NCBI GenBank assembly: GCA_903879715.1
Contig: CAIRMR010000044.1
Span: forward strand, 1-53,896
Length of the DNA: 53,896 nucleotides
Source of the DNA: an uncultured Bacteroidales bacterium
GTDB lineage: Bacteria; Bacteroidota; Bacteroidia; Bacteroidales; UBA4417
Direction of reading: 5' to 3'
Part shown: positions 1-8,539 of the stretch, piece after piece
Layout: every line of letters begins with the position of its first letter
Numbering within the stretch: position 1 is the stretch's first letter
Notes under the pieces: generated by a model
What the model was told of the DNA's origin: nothing
Seen by the model: the letters and a program-made list of their open reading frames with translations, nothing else
Database searches by the model: none
Program-made: the position numbers and the translations under genes

Positions 1-680
1 AAATCAAAATTATGGCAATTCTGTTTAAAATGAAAAATTCTCTTATACATCAACGCTTTTTTATCATTAAAGTTTAAAGGAATGTTTATAAAATGAACAG
101 GAATGTTTTCTGAATAGGATCTCAACTCTAAACCAAAGAATTATGTTGAAAAACATGCTTTAAGTACCAGCCATTTTAATCAGGATGACAAATAACAACA
201 TGTGTACCAAAAAATGTAATCAAATGTACGACAGCCTCATGATAAAGACATTTAATTTTGCGGCATTTTCTATTTTGGTACAACTGTCCCAATTTCGCAA
301 TAAAAAAAAATAATTCCCGAGAACGCACTTCATGTTCCAAAATCGGCCTAATTTGCAATAAAGATACGACTTTTCAGTGGAGTGGATTATTCAAATACCT
401 AATTATTTATTAACTATAAACTTTGCTATGGATTCCCGGAAAATATCAGGAATTATAAGGCATGGATCATTAACTAAACATACAGGATTAAAACCCATAT
501 ACAGATTGGAATCTTTGAAGATTTAACCATTTTGAACGGAAAATAGGATGCAAAATGTATATAATCAGTAATTTAATTTGCATTTATGATTAGAACTCAG
601 TTAATTAGTTGAAAAATAGCTGCAAATGAAAATTGTTCAAAACAAAATAGAATAATTACTTTTGAATAATAATAATTATT
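1..680. other. Gene-free AT-rich leader region
   Basis: No convincing gene lies in the first 680 bases. One 60-codon open frame on the minus strand (176-358) resembles no family I know, and its composition looks like random AT-rich DNA. The region probably holds the end of the upstream intergenic space plus the upstream part of the promoter for the phosphate genes. I see no tRNA cloverleaf, no strong hairpin with a T-tract and no ordered repeats. Confidence 0.5.
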
Positions 681-688
681 TAATTTCG
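681..688 (+). promoter_or_regulatory. Bacteroidota -7 element for the phosphate genes
   Basis: TAATTTCG matches the Bacteroidota -7 consensus TAnnTTTG with C at the seventh base, a variant that recurs before other genes in this window. A TTTG at 661-664 lies 16 bases upstream, slightly closer than the usual 19-22. Transcription would start near 695, giving a leader of about 35 bases before the DUF47 start codon. Confidence 0.55.
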
Positions 689-728
689 CAGCGCTCAATG
701 TGTTCCACGCCCTAATTAAACTAACATA

Positions 729-1376
729 ATGAAATTAGACAAAATCTTTGGTTTTCTGGTTCCGAAGGACCGTAAGTTTTTCCCGCTATTCAATGAAGCT
801 GCCGACAATCTGGTTTTAGCTTCGGAGCTTTTAATCAAATTGATAAGAGAAGCAGATCTCAATAAGAGGCAAGATTACATGAAAGCCATTAAAGATGCTG
901 AACACGTTGGAGATGATCTAACTCGCAAATTAATGGATGAACTCAATGGAACTTTCATTACACCATTTGACAGAGAAGATATTCATGAGCTTGTAAGTAA
1001 AATGGATGGCGTTGTTGATTACATTAACGCTGCTTCAAAAAGAATTCATTTCTATAAATTGTCAACTTTCCCTGAAGAATTTGTATTAATTGCTGACATC
1101 ATTCACTCAGCCAATAAAGAAATACAATTGGTATTGAGGAGCGTTAAAAATGTTAATGACTTTAAAGATTTTTCAGCATCGTGCGAGAAAATCAGCGATC
1201 TGGAAAGCCAGGTTGATGATATTTACCAGTCGTACCTTGCTAATCTTTTTGAATTTGAAGCTAATGCAATTGACCTGATCAGAAAACGGGATATTCTGAC
1301 AGCTTTAGAAAAAGCTATTGATAAATGTGATGATGTAGCTAACGTATTCTCGACATTAGCTGTTAAAATGGGCTAA
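729..1376 (+). CDS. PhoU-like DUF47 protein, phosphate transporter partner
   Basis: This is a 215-residue, nearly all-helical cytoplasmic protein of the DUF47/PhoU-like family (Pit accessory protein). The sequence DAEHVGDDLTRKLMDEL and, later, KISDLESQVDDIY and AIDKCDDVANVF match the two related three-helix halves of PhoU-like proteins, with acidic patches that bind metal in the family. It is followed after 72 bases by a PiT phosphate permease on the same strand, the usual arrangement for this family, so it probably regulates phosphate uptake through that permease. No Pst transporter genes are nearby, so it is the Pit partner rather than PhoU itself. A -7 element at 681-688 probably drives both genes. 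Length is normal for the family. Confidence 0.93.
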   Translation: MKLDKIFGFLVPKDRKFFPLFNEAADNLVLASELLIKLIREADLNKRQDYMKAIKDAEHVGDDLTRKLMDELNGTFITPFDREDIHELVSKMDGVVDYINAASKRIHFYKLSTFPEEFVLIADIIHSANKEIQLVLRSVKNVNDFKDFSASCEKISDLESQVDDIYQSYLANLFEFEANAIDLIRKRDILTALEKAIDKCDDVANVFSTLAVKMG

Positions 1377-1448
1377 TTAAAGAATCTTGCATTCTAAATT
1401 ATTCATGAAGAAATAATCTGAAAATCCTAACTGGTTAATTTGCCTCTG

Positions 1449-2495
1449 ATGAACTTTACTCTTTTGATTGTTATAATTGCACTTGCATTCTTATTCGATT
1501 TTATCAATGGTTTTCATGATGCTGCAAATTCAATTGCGACAATTGTTTCAACCAAGGTGTTGACCCCGTTTCAAGCTGTATTATGGGCTGCCTTCTTTAA
1601 TTTCCTGGCTTATGCCATATTTGAACTGAAGATTGCTGATACAATCGCAAAAGTTGTTGATACAAATTTTATTACGCTCCATGTTATACTGGCTGGAATT
1701 ATAGCTGCTATTTTATGGAATCTTTTAACATGGTATCTGGGTATTCCATCCAGTTCATCTCATACACTGGTTGGTGGTTTTGCCGGAGCAGCTATAGCTC
1801 ATGCAGGTTGGGGTGTAGTTCATTCTGACAAAATAATTAAAATAGCGTCATTTATATTTCTTGCTCCAATTTTGGGTATGATAATCTCCTATTTCATATC
1901 AGTCCTCTTACTGAATTTATTACAAAAAGGAAACCCACATATCCTTGAAAAATACTTTAAACAACTTCAATTATTCTCTTCAGCGCTTTTTAGCTTAGGA
2001 CATGGAGGAAATGATGCGCAAAAAGTGATGGGAATTATTGCAGCTACATTAATGGTATATTTTCATGGTGTTGATCCGGCATCTATTCCTCAATGGGCGC
2101 ATATCACTCTGAACGATGCCGGGCAGATACATGCAATACCTCATTGGGTTGTATTTGGTTGTTATGCAGCCATTGGTGCAGGAACTTTATCTGGCGGATG
2201 GAGAATAGTAAAAACTATGGGATCTAAAATTACCAAGCTTACACCTTTCGAAGGAGTAGCCGCTGAAACCGCAGGCGCTATCTTATTATTTGGAACTGAT
2301 GCTTTCGGAATCCCGGTTAGTACTACTCATACCATAACCGGAGCTATAATGGGTACTGGCTTAACCAAACGTGTTACTGCTGTTCGCTGGGGTGTAACTA
2401 TTAACCTGATGTATGCCTGGATTCTAACCATACCTGTTTCAATGGGAATAGCGGCAATGGTTTATTATCTTTTTGTATGGTTTGGATGGAGCTAA
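1449..2495 (+). CDS. pit: PiT family inorganic phosphate transporter
   Basis: This integral membrane protein of about 348 residues probably imports phosphate with a cation. It carries the PiT signature twice: GFHDAANSIATIV near the N-terminus and GHGGNDAQKVMGII in the middle, with the paired GIPSSSSHTLVGG and GIPVSTTHTITGA motifs. About ten hydrophobic segments can be seen. The frame can begin at TTG 1440 or ATG 1449; I prefer the ATG because it leads straight into the first membrane segment. It lies downstream of the PhoU-like DUF47 gene and probably shares its transcript. It is near the short end for PiT proteins, as expected for the compact DUF47-linked subgroup. The ion used cannot be read from the sequence. 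Confidence 0.95.
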   Translation: MNFTLLIVIIALAFLFDFINGFHDAANSIATIVSTKVLTPFQAVLWAAFFNFLAYAIFELKIADTIAKVVDTNFITLHVILAGIIAAILWNLLTWYLGIPSSSSHTLVGGFAGAAIAHAGWGVVHSDKIIKIASFIFLAPILGMIISYFISVLLLNLLQKGNPHILEKYFKQLQLFSSALFSLGHGGNDAQKVMGIIAATLMVYFHGVDPASIPQWAHITLNDAGQIHAIPHWVVFGCYAAIGAGTLSGGWRIVKTMGSKITKLTPFEGVAAETAGAILLFGTDAFGIPVSTTHTITGAIMGTGLTKRVTAVRWGVTINLMYAWILTIPVSMGIAAMVYYLFVWFGWS

Positions 2496-2536
2496 AATTT
2501 AATAGGGTTTTCAAAATAGACGTTTCAATCTAAAAT

Positions 2537-3202
2537 TTATCTTTCTCTAAAAATACCGGAACCGATTCTAACAATTGTGCTTCCCTCTTCAATAGCAATA
2601 AGATAATCGTCTGTCATTCCCATTGATATTTCGCAAAAATCATTGTCCCGCACAAAATACCTTGATTTTATCAATTCAAAATAACCGAACAACGTTTTAA
2701 ATTCACTCCGGATTTGAGGCTCATCATTTGTATATGTAGCCATTCCCATCACTCCCTTTATTGAAACATTTGATAATTCATGAAATTTATTATCATCAAG
2801 CATCAGGAAAGCTTCTTCTAAAGAAAAGCCGTACTTAGCTTCTTCCCTGGCAATATAAAACTGAAGTAAACAAGGAATTATCCTATTCTGTTTAAGTGCT
2901 TCTTTATTAATTTCGCGTAATAACCTGTAGCTATCAACACTTTGGATCAATGATACAAAAGGAGCTATATATTTTATTTTATTAGTTTGCAAATGACCAA
3001 TAAAATGCCATTCAATATCAGCAGGCAATATTTCATGTTTTGCTTCCAGCTCCTGAACTTTATTTTCACCAAATAACCTTTGACCACTTTTACTATAGAG
3101 CCATTCGATAGTTGTAGCCGGTTTTGTTTTCGAAACAGCTACAATTTTAATATTTGACGGAACTGCGTCTCTGATTTTATTTAAACGATCTACCGAATTC
3201 AT
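2537..3202 (-). CDS. yggS: YggS/PLPBP family pyridoxal-phosphate homeostasis protein
   Basis: This 221-residue single-domain protein has the fold type III PLP barrel of the YggS/PROSC family. The PLP lysine is probably K25 in the motif AVSKTKP. Further family motifs are FGENKVQEL, EWHFIGHLQTNK and, near the C-terminus, the phosphate-binding ISMGMTDD and VRIGSGIFRER. The family binds PLP and buffers its supply and amino-acid metabolism, without a robust enzymatic activity. The gene is convergent with pit (41 bases apart) and divergent from the histidine kinase. It has its own promoter (TTTG-N20-TAGGTTTG). Length is typical. Confidence 0.95.
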   Translation of the reverse strand: MNSVDRLNKIRDAVPSNIKIVAVSKTKPATTIEWLYSKSGQRLFGENKVQELEAKHEILPADIEWHFIGHLQTNKIKYIAPFVSLIQSVDSYRLLREINKEALKQNRIIPCLLQFYIAREEAKYGFSLEEAFLMLDDNKFHELSNVSIKGVMGMATYTNDEPQIRSEFKTLFGYFELIKSRYFVRDNDFCEISMGMTDDYLIAIEEGSTIVRIGSGIFRER

Positions 3203-3221
3203 TATTTTTTTTTAAGAATTA

Positions 3222-3253
3222 CAAACCTACAAGAATTCAACAAAGTTTGCAAA
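3222..3253 (-). promoter_or_regulatory. Promoter of yggS
   Basis: On the minus strand TAGGTTTG (3222-3229) is an exact match to TAnnTTTG, and TTTG (3250-3253) lies 20 bases upstream, the canonical Bacteroidota -33/-7 spacing. Transcription would start near 3215, leaving a short leader before the ATG at 3202. Confidence 0.7.
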
Positions 3254-3660
3254 AATGATATTATTTGAATTTGGCAAATCTACATCATTTATATCAGGAG
3301 TTTATTCAGAACGCCAGATATAAAGCGTATTTTTGTAAATAAATATTACTTATACCAATCATTAATTTCGCCAACTAATTTAATATTCCATTGAAAAAGA
3401 GATACATACAAACATGATGCAAAAAAAATAAAAAAAATAATGAAATTTAAATCTTAATCGGGTATTACATTTTGATTTTTATTGGATTAATATATGGATA
3501 GTAATGTAATCATTAGAAGAAAGATACGAGAATCGAGTATTTTATTTGATTTATCAAATATTAAATGCTTGCGGGTAAAAAGATTCTATTAATGTTTAAT
3601 ATTGTGATTTCAAATTAATCTTAACTCAAAGACCTTTGTTGGTGTAGCAGGAGTAACTAA
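3254..3660. other. Intergenic region upstream of the histidine kinase
   Basis: This is about 400 bases of AT-rich DNA between divergent genes. I see no open frame of note, no RNA gene and no clear terminator. No exact TAnnTTTG precedes the kinase; the nearest weak candidate is TAATATTG near 3598-3605. The kinase start codon at 3661 is preceded by an AGGAG about ten bases upstream, an unusually good ribosome binding site for this genome. Confidence 0.4.
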
Positions 3661-6468
3661 ATGAGAATTTTCAGAAAAGAAATTAAAGGTATCGATACCA
3701 GGCAAAGAAAGCATAGCCTGATTAGGATAATATATATATATCCAGTCGTTTTCTTTATAGTTGGTTTAAGTGCCGTAACTGCCTACTATACATGGCTTCA
3801 AATATTTAAATATAAAAATCAGGTAGAAAAGATCAAAAAAGAATTTCCGGACAAACAACGTACTGATTTAAAAAACAAAGTCATAGAACTAAAAGATTAC
3901 ATCTTTTGGGTTAAATCATACCAGGAAGATCATATTGTTCAGCATTTAAATAATAGAATAAACACTATTGAAACAGTGTTGGAAAAATATTCAGTTTCAG
4001 GATATCCCGAAAAAGATGAATTGACTGTTGCTCTCACGGCCAAATTAGATGAGCTGAATAAAATGTCGGTTCATAAAATTATTATTCTAAACGAAAACAA
4101 AGAAGTTTATTATCCAGCCTACCCTTTTAATAAAAAGAACAGTGACAGATCATCAAGAATATTACTTGCAGGTTATCAACTGGCTGATAATAATACCATC
4201 AATCAATTGATCAGAAAAAACCAGCCCGACAAAAAAAACACAAAGCCATACCTGATTGTTAAAAATATACGTAACACTAATATTATCATTGGAATAACTT
4301 TCTCGCCAGATCAACTGAATAACATACTCCAAGAGGTTGTTCTGGATAGTTTAAGCAAAATTAAATATAGCAATAATGAGTATATAATTATTAACACATT
4401 CAATGGCTTTGCATTGCTATCGAAGGGCAAACGTCAGGTTCCTCCTATTAATATAAATAACTCTTCAGAAACCAACTGGAAAGACATCTTTCAGAAAGAG
4501 CTTGAATTTGCAAAAATGAGAGAGGGCGGGTATCTTACTTATTTCTGGCGAAACCAGCCAGGCGTGGAAAGAAGTGAGAAAACCTCCTATTTTTCAGGCA
4601 TTAATGACTGGGAGTGGATAATAGGAACGGGCTTTTTCACCAGCGATATTGATCCGATAATCAAGCAGTTAAAATCTGAATTATGGCAAGAAATTATTAA
4701 TAATCTTATACGTTTCTTGATTTTTTTAGTCATCCTGAACGTATTAGCCTACTTAATAATCAGATATTTTGCCTTAAAAGCAAAATCGAATATTTTACTT
4801 TTTCTTCATTTCTTTAAGAGAGCCGCACAAGGGATGCAAATTATTGACTCAAGTAAACTGGCATTTACTGAATTTGACACCCTCGCACAAGCTGCAAATC
4901 AAATGATACAAGAAAGAGAAAGAATAAAGTCTGTACTTTCCGCTGAAAAATCACGGTTAAGATATATGATTGATGCCATACCTGACCTTATATTCTTTAA
5001 AGATGTTGAAAGTAAATTTCTGGGCTGTAATAAGGCTTTTGAAAAATATATCAATAAAAAATCAGAGGAGATAATAGGATTTTCAGAATATGACCTGTTT
5101 CATAAAACAGACGCTTCAGGGTATTTAAAATCTGACCGACAAATTATAGAGACATTAGTACCTGAACGTACCACTAACTGGATTGAATATACCAATGGTC
5201 ACAGATTTCTGTTTTATACCTTAAAAACGCCATATTTTGATTCAGATAACAATTTATTAGGAATTATAGGCATAAGCCGGGACATCACAGAAATGGAAGA
5301 AACCCGGCAAAGATTAATCCTGGCAAAAGAAAAAGCTGAAGAATCGGATAGATTGAAAACAGCTTTCCTGGCTAATATGAGCCACGAAATCAGGACACCC
5401 ATGAACGCAATAATTGGTTTCTCCGACTTATTATCAGAAGAGGATCTTTCACAGGAAGATAAAAATGATTTTATATCAAAAATAAAAATTGCAGGCCAAT
5501 CCTTAATGACACTTATTAATGATATAATCGATATAGCAAAAATTGAGGCTGGACAACTAAAAATTTCAGAATCGGCTTGTGACATAAATCAAATTTTAAC
5601 TGATTTACTTGGAACTTTCGAAGAGATGAAGAATGCTTCCGGCAAGAAAGGGATCAGCCTGAATCTTATTTTACCAGAAGAAAAAAATCGGATAATTGCG
5701 TTAACTGATCCAATGAGATTACAACAGATTTTCTCTAATTTGCTTAGCAATGCTTTAAAATTTACCGAATTTGGAAGTATTGAATTTGGCTATAACAACC
5801 AGAATAATACACTTTCGTTTTATGTTAAAGATAGTGGAATTGGTATTCTAAGGAGCAAACAAAAGCTTTTATTTCAACGATTTAGTCAATTGGATCCCAG
5901 TACAACCCGAAAATATGGTGGAACTGGTTTAGGTTTGGCTATTTCCAAAAATCTGGTTGATTTACTAGGTGGCTCGATAGGAATGGAATCGAACCCTGGA
6001 AAAGGTTCATTATTTTATTTTACACTACCATTCAAACCAGTTCAACCCCAACCTCCGGTACAGATTACCAAAATTGATCTGCAAAATATTAATTGGGAAG
6101 GAAAGACAATATTGATTGCTGAGGACATGATGCAGAATTACCTTTTGCTGGAAGCTCTGTTAAAGCGCAGTTCTGTAAGATTACTGCATGCTTTGAATGG
6201 ACAAATTGCGGTTGATATTGTGAGATCGGAACCTGATATTGACCTGATATTGATGGATATACAATTACCACTAAAAACAGGTTATGAAGCTCTTAAAGAA
6301 ATATTAGAAATCAGGCCGGACATCCCTGTAATGAGTTACACAGCTTTCGCCTTGCCTCATGAAAGGGAAAAAAGCCTTAACGCCGGTTTTGTTGATTTTA
6401 TCCCAAAACCTATTAAAGCAGAAACCCTGATTCCGATGTTAGATAAATATCTTCAGAATCAGGATTAA
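3661..6468 (+). CDS. Membrane hybrid histidine kinase (Cache-PAS-HisKA-HATPase-REC)
   Basis: This 935-residue sensor kinase has a transmembrane helix at about 24-46, an extracytoplasmic region of about 300 residues ending in a Cache-like segment (INDWEWIIGTGFFTSD), and a second membrane helix at about 347-370. A linker and a PAS domain at about 430-545 follow. The HisKA box MSHEIRTPMNAIIGFSD puts the phosphoacceptor at H575. The ATPase domain has an N-box (NLLSNALKFT), DSGIGI and GTGLGLAIS. The C-terminal receiver domain has the acidic pair E821/D822, the phosphoacceptor D866 (LILMDIQLP) and K916. There is no DNA-binding domain, and no separate response regulator or HPt gene is adjacent, so the output partner lies elsewhere. 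The Cache domain suggests a small-molecule ligand outside the cytoplasm, which I cannot identify. Confidence 0.93.
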   Translation: MRIFRKEIKGIDTRQRKHSLIRIIYIYPVVFFIVGLSAVTAYYTWLQIFKYKNQVEKIKKEFPDKQRTDLKNKVIELKDYIFWVKSYQEDHIVQHLNNRINTIETVLEKYSVSGYPEKDELTVALTAKLDELNKMSVHKIIILNENKEVYYPAYPFNKKNSDRSSRILLAGYQLADNNTINQLIRKNQPDKKNTKPYLIVKNIRNTNIIIGITFSPDQLNNILQEVVLDSLSKIKYSNNEYIIINTFNGFALLSKGKRQVPPININNSSETNWKDIFQKELEFAKMREGGYLTYFWRNQPGVERSEKTSYFSGINDWEWIIGTGFFTSDIDPIIKQLKSELWQEIINNLIRFLIFLVILNVLAYLIIRYFALKAKSNILLFLHFFKRAAQGMQIIDSSKLAFTEFDTLAQAANQMIQERERIKSVLSAEKSRLRYMIDAIPDLIFFKDVESKFLGCNKAFEKYINKKSEEIIGFSEYDLFHKTDASGYLKSDRQIIETLVPERTTNWIEYTNGHRFLFYTLKTPYFDSDNNLLGIIGISRDITEMEETRQRLILAKEKAEESDRLKTAFLANMSHEIRTPMNAIIGFSDLLSEEDLSQEDKNDFISKIKIAGQSLMTLINDIIDIAKIEAGQLKISESACDINQILTDLLGTFEEMKNASGKKGISLNLILPEEKNRIIALTDPMRLQQIFSNLLSNALKFTEFGSIEFGYNNQNNTLSFYVKDSGIGILRSKQKLLFQRFSQLDPSTTRKYGGTGLGLAISKNLVDLLGGSIGMESNPGKGSLFYFTLPFKPVQPQPPVQITKIDLQNINWEGKTILIAEDMMQNYLLLEALLKRSSVRLLHALNGQIAVDIVRSEPDIDLILMDIQLPLKTGYEALKEILEIRPDIPVMSYTAFALPHEREKSLNAGFVDFIPKPIKAETLIPMLDKYLQNQD

Positions 6469-6494
6469 TATGGATGTCGCGAAAAAGCAGAAAG

Positions 6495-7745
6495 CTAGTC
6501 AAGAAGATGAACTACAAGACCACTCCTGAGTTTTGGTTCAAACCAGGTGGTTTTTGGTGGCATAATATTTCCAGTATCAGCTATATCAATAAGTTGTTTC
6601 ATTGAAACAGGATAAAGAGCAAAGGCTGCTTTCATCTCACCACTGTCAACACGCTTAACAAGTTCGCCAAGTCCACGGATACCACCTACAAAGTCAACAC
6701 GAGTCGAGGTGCGCAGGTCCTTAATATCCAAAATATGATCAAGCACAAGTGTGGAAAGAATTGTAACATCAAGTACCCCAATCGGATCCTGGTCATCAAA
6801 GGTACCTTCTTTGGCTGTTAATGAATACCAATTACCATCCAGGTACATTCCAAAATTATGCAAAGATGCTGGAGCATAAATCTCTTTGCCCTTGTTCTCA
6901 ACCACAAAAACCTCGTTCAGTTTTTGTAAGAGTTCAGGAATACTCATACCATTCAAATCTTTTACAACCCTGTTATAATCTATAATTTTGAGTTGATTAT
7001 CAGGGAATAAAACCGACATAAAGAAATTGTATTCTTCGGTGCCATTGTGGTTTGGATTGTTCTTTCGTTTTTCTTCGCCCACAAGAGCTGCAGCAGCTGT
7101 GCGGTGATGACCGTCAGCAACATACAGACTTGGTATTTCTTTATCAAAAATTGTAATAATTGCGTCAATAGTTTCTTTATCGTCAATTGTCCAGAATTGA
7201 TGGCCAAAACCTTCGTCAGTAACAAAATCGTAAGTGGGTTTGTTATAAACAACTATGTTCGAAACGATTTCGTCAATACTTTTATTGGCAGGATAAGAGA
7301 AAAAAACCGGTTCCACATTAGCATTGGTAATGCGGACATGTATCATTCTGTCTTCTTCTTTATCTTTTCGAGTTAATTCATGTTTTTTGATCTTGTTATT
7401 GAAATAGTCTTCAATACTGGTACAACCAACAATTCCATATTGAGTACGACCATCCATGGTTTGAGCATAGATATATAATTTAGCTTCCTTATCCTGAACC
7501 AGCCACTTATTATTTTTAAAAGTGGTGAAATTTTCAACCACTTTGTCATAAACTTCCTGACCATGCACATCTATACCCACAGGCAGATCAATTTCAGCCT
7601 TGGTGACCCGGAGTAAAGAATATGGATTATCTTTTGCTTCAATGCGAGCTTCTTCAGAGTTCAATACATCATAAGGCCTTGATGCTAATTGCTTTACTAT
7701 TTCAACCGGAGGGCGTAAACCCTTAAATGCTTTTAAAATTGCCAT
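6495..7745 (-). CDS. DUF1015 protein encoded beside serA/serC
   Basis: This 416-residue cytoplasmic protein belongs to the DUF1015 family, often found next to serine biosynthesis genes in Bacteroidota. Visible landmarks are the N-terminal LKAFKGLRPP, the central VADGHHRTAAA (D211-G212-H213-H214-R215) and the C-terminal FEPKLRSGLVV. The D-G-H-H-R signature recalls the active-site motif of ParB/Srx-fold free-serine kinases such as archaeal SerK. A role with serine or O-phosphoserine is therefore my inference and is not established. It follows serC, serA and an fhb gene on the same strand but has its own promoter at 7791-7824. It is convergent with the kinase gene, with 26 bases between them. 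Family assignment is firm; function is unknown. Confidence 0.88.
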   Translation of the reverse strand: MAILKAFKGLRPPVEIVKQLASRPYDVLNSEEARIEAKDNPYSLLRVTKAEIDLPVGIDVHGQEVYDKVVENFTTFKNNKWLVQDKEAKLYIYAQTMDGRTQYGIVGCTSIEDYFNNKIKKHELTRKDKEEDRMIHVRITNANVEPVFFSYPANKSIDEIVSNIVVYNKPTYDFVTDEGFGHQFWTIDDKETIDAIITIFDKEIPSLYVADGHHRTAAAALVGEEKRKNNPNHNGTEEYNFFMSVLFPDNQLKIIDYNRVVKDLNGMSIPELLQKLNEVFVVENKGKEIYAPASLHNFGMYLDGNWYSLTAKEGTFDDQDPIGVLDVTILSTLVLDHILDIKDLRTSTRVDFVGGIRGLGELVKRVDSGEMKAAFALYPVSMKQLIDIADTGNIMPPKTTWFEPKLRSGLVVHLLD

Positions 7746-7790
7746 TTTTCAGATTGTATTCTAATTAAAATCATGTTTGAAGTTCGGGTA

Positions 7791-7824
7791 CAAAATTATT
7801 ATCAGCCTTGAATGATTCAACAAA
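7791..7824 (-). promoter_or_regulatory. Promoter of the DUF1015 gene
   Basis: The minus-strand TAATTTTG at 7791-7798 is an exact -7 match. TTG at 7818-7820 (19-base gap) or TTTG at 7821-7824 (22-base gap) serves as the -33 element. The start site would be near 7785, about 40 bases before the ATG. This lets DUF1015 be made independently of the serC-serA transcript. Confidence 0.68.
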
Positions 7825-7890
7825 AAACAAAAAAACAATGAGCAGTTAAGTCACTGAATAAGATTGTAACCAGGAATTTCACTTTATTTA

Positions 7891-8301
7891 TCAATCATCA
7901 TCACTATCAACAATACCGGCTGAACGTTGCAGAGAACCAATCAAGGCTCCAAGCATTTTTGTCATTTCCATTAATTGATTGCGTGATTCATCAAGATCTT
8001 CATTGCTAAAATATTTTTGCCTTGAGGCCATTGCACTGTGAACAACACATTCACGAACAGAACTTTTAGCCATTTTCAAATAATGAATAAACTGGGCTTT
8101 GTTACGTGCCGATCCTTCTGCAATATGCAAGGCAATAGCTTGAGCTGAATTGTAGAAATGTGAAGATAATGAGATAGAGCCAGATTCGGGGAATTTGTTT
8201 ACTCTTTTATACACCCAATCTATGTAGTCAAGTGCTTTAAGGTATATACGTAAATCCTCGAAACGAAAAAATGTAGCAGTTTTGTCGAGTTCAGTTTCCA
8301 T
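7891..8301 (-). CDS. Four-helix-bundle (S23/IVP-like) protein, copy 1
   Basis: This 136-residue helical protein is of the fhb family (23S rRNA intervening-sequence protein type). The diagnostic features are the N-terminal FEDLRIYLKALDY, the SLSSHFYNSAQAIALHIAEGSA segment ending in the conserved IAEGSAR, and a C-terminal helix. The family forms homopentameric barrels and resembles the Avd protein of diversity-generating retroelements, but no reverse transcriptase or template repeat is present here. Its cellular role is unknown. It sits between serA and DUF1015, with 238 bases upstream and 145 downstream, so it looks like an insertion into an otherwise functional gene group. A second, different copy lies at 37721-38134. 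Confidence 0.9.
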   Translation of the reverse strand: METELDKTATFFRFEDLRIYLKALDYIDWVYKRVNKFPESGSISLSSHFYNSAQAIALHIAEGSARNKAQFIHYLKMAKSSVRECVVHSAMASRQKYFSNEDLDESRNQLMEMTKMLGALIGSLQRSAGIVDSDDD

Positions 8302-8539
8302 TAGTATTTGGTTTTTGGTTTTGAAAAACTACAAGCTTGATGAATATAATTCAACCAACTTCTGAAATTTTCAGCTAATGTACGAAGATCAGCAAATAAA
8401 AACAAGAAAGTTGTTAGACTGGCACACGCTTTTTTGAAAATTGTTAAACTTAACTTTACAGTTTTTACATTTCTCATCTGAATTCCAGTATCAAACAACT
8501 TTCCTGCTTGAGAAACAGTGATAAAAAATAATTTCAATC

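Noticed and set aside
176-358. 60-codon open frame on the minus strand in the leader region
   Set aside because: No recognised family, no good ribosome binding site and composition like random AT-rich DNA; a near-consensus TATCTTTA lies too close to the start codon to precede a leader.
7891-8301. A diversity-generating retroelement based on the fhb (Avd-like) proteins
   Set aside because: No reverse transcriptase, template repeat or variable repeat is present near either fhb gene.
8301-8537. 78-codon minus-strand frame between serA and fhb copy 1, ending in a TAATG overlap with the fhb start
   Set aside because: Sequence has no known motif and fits chance translation; the overlap could be coincidence. 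Worth revisiting only if homologues of it turn up elsewhere.
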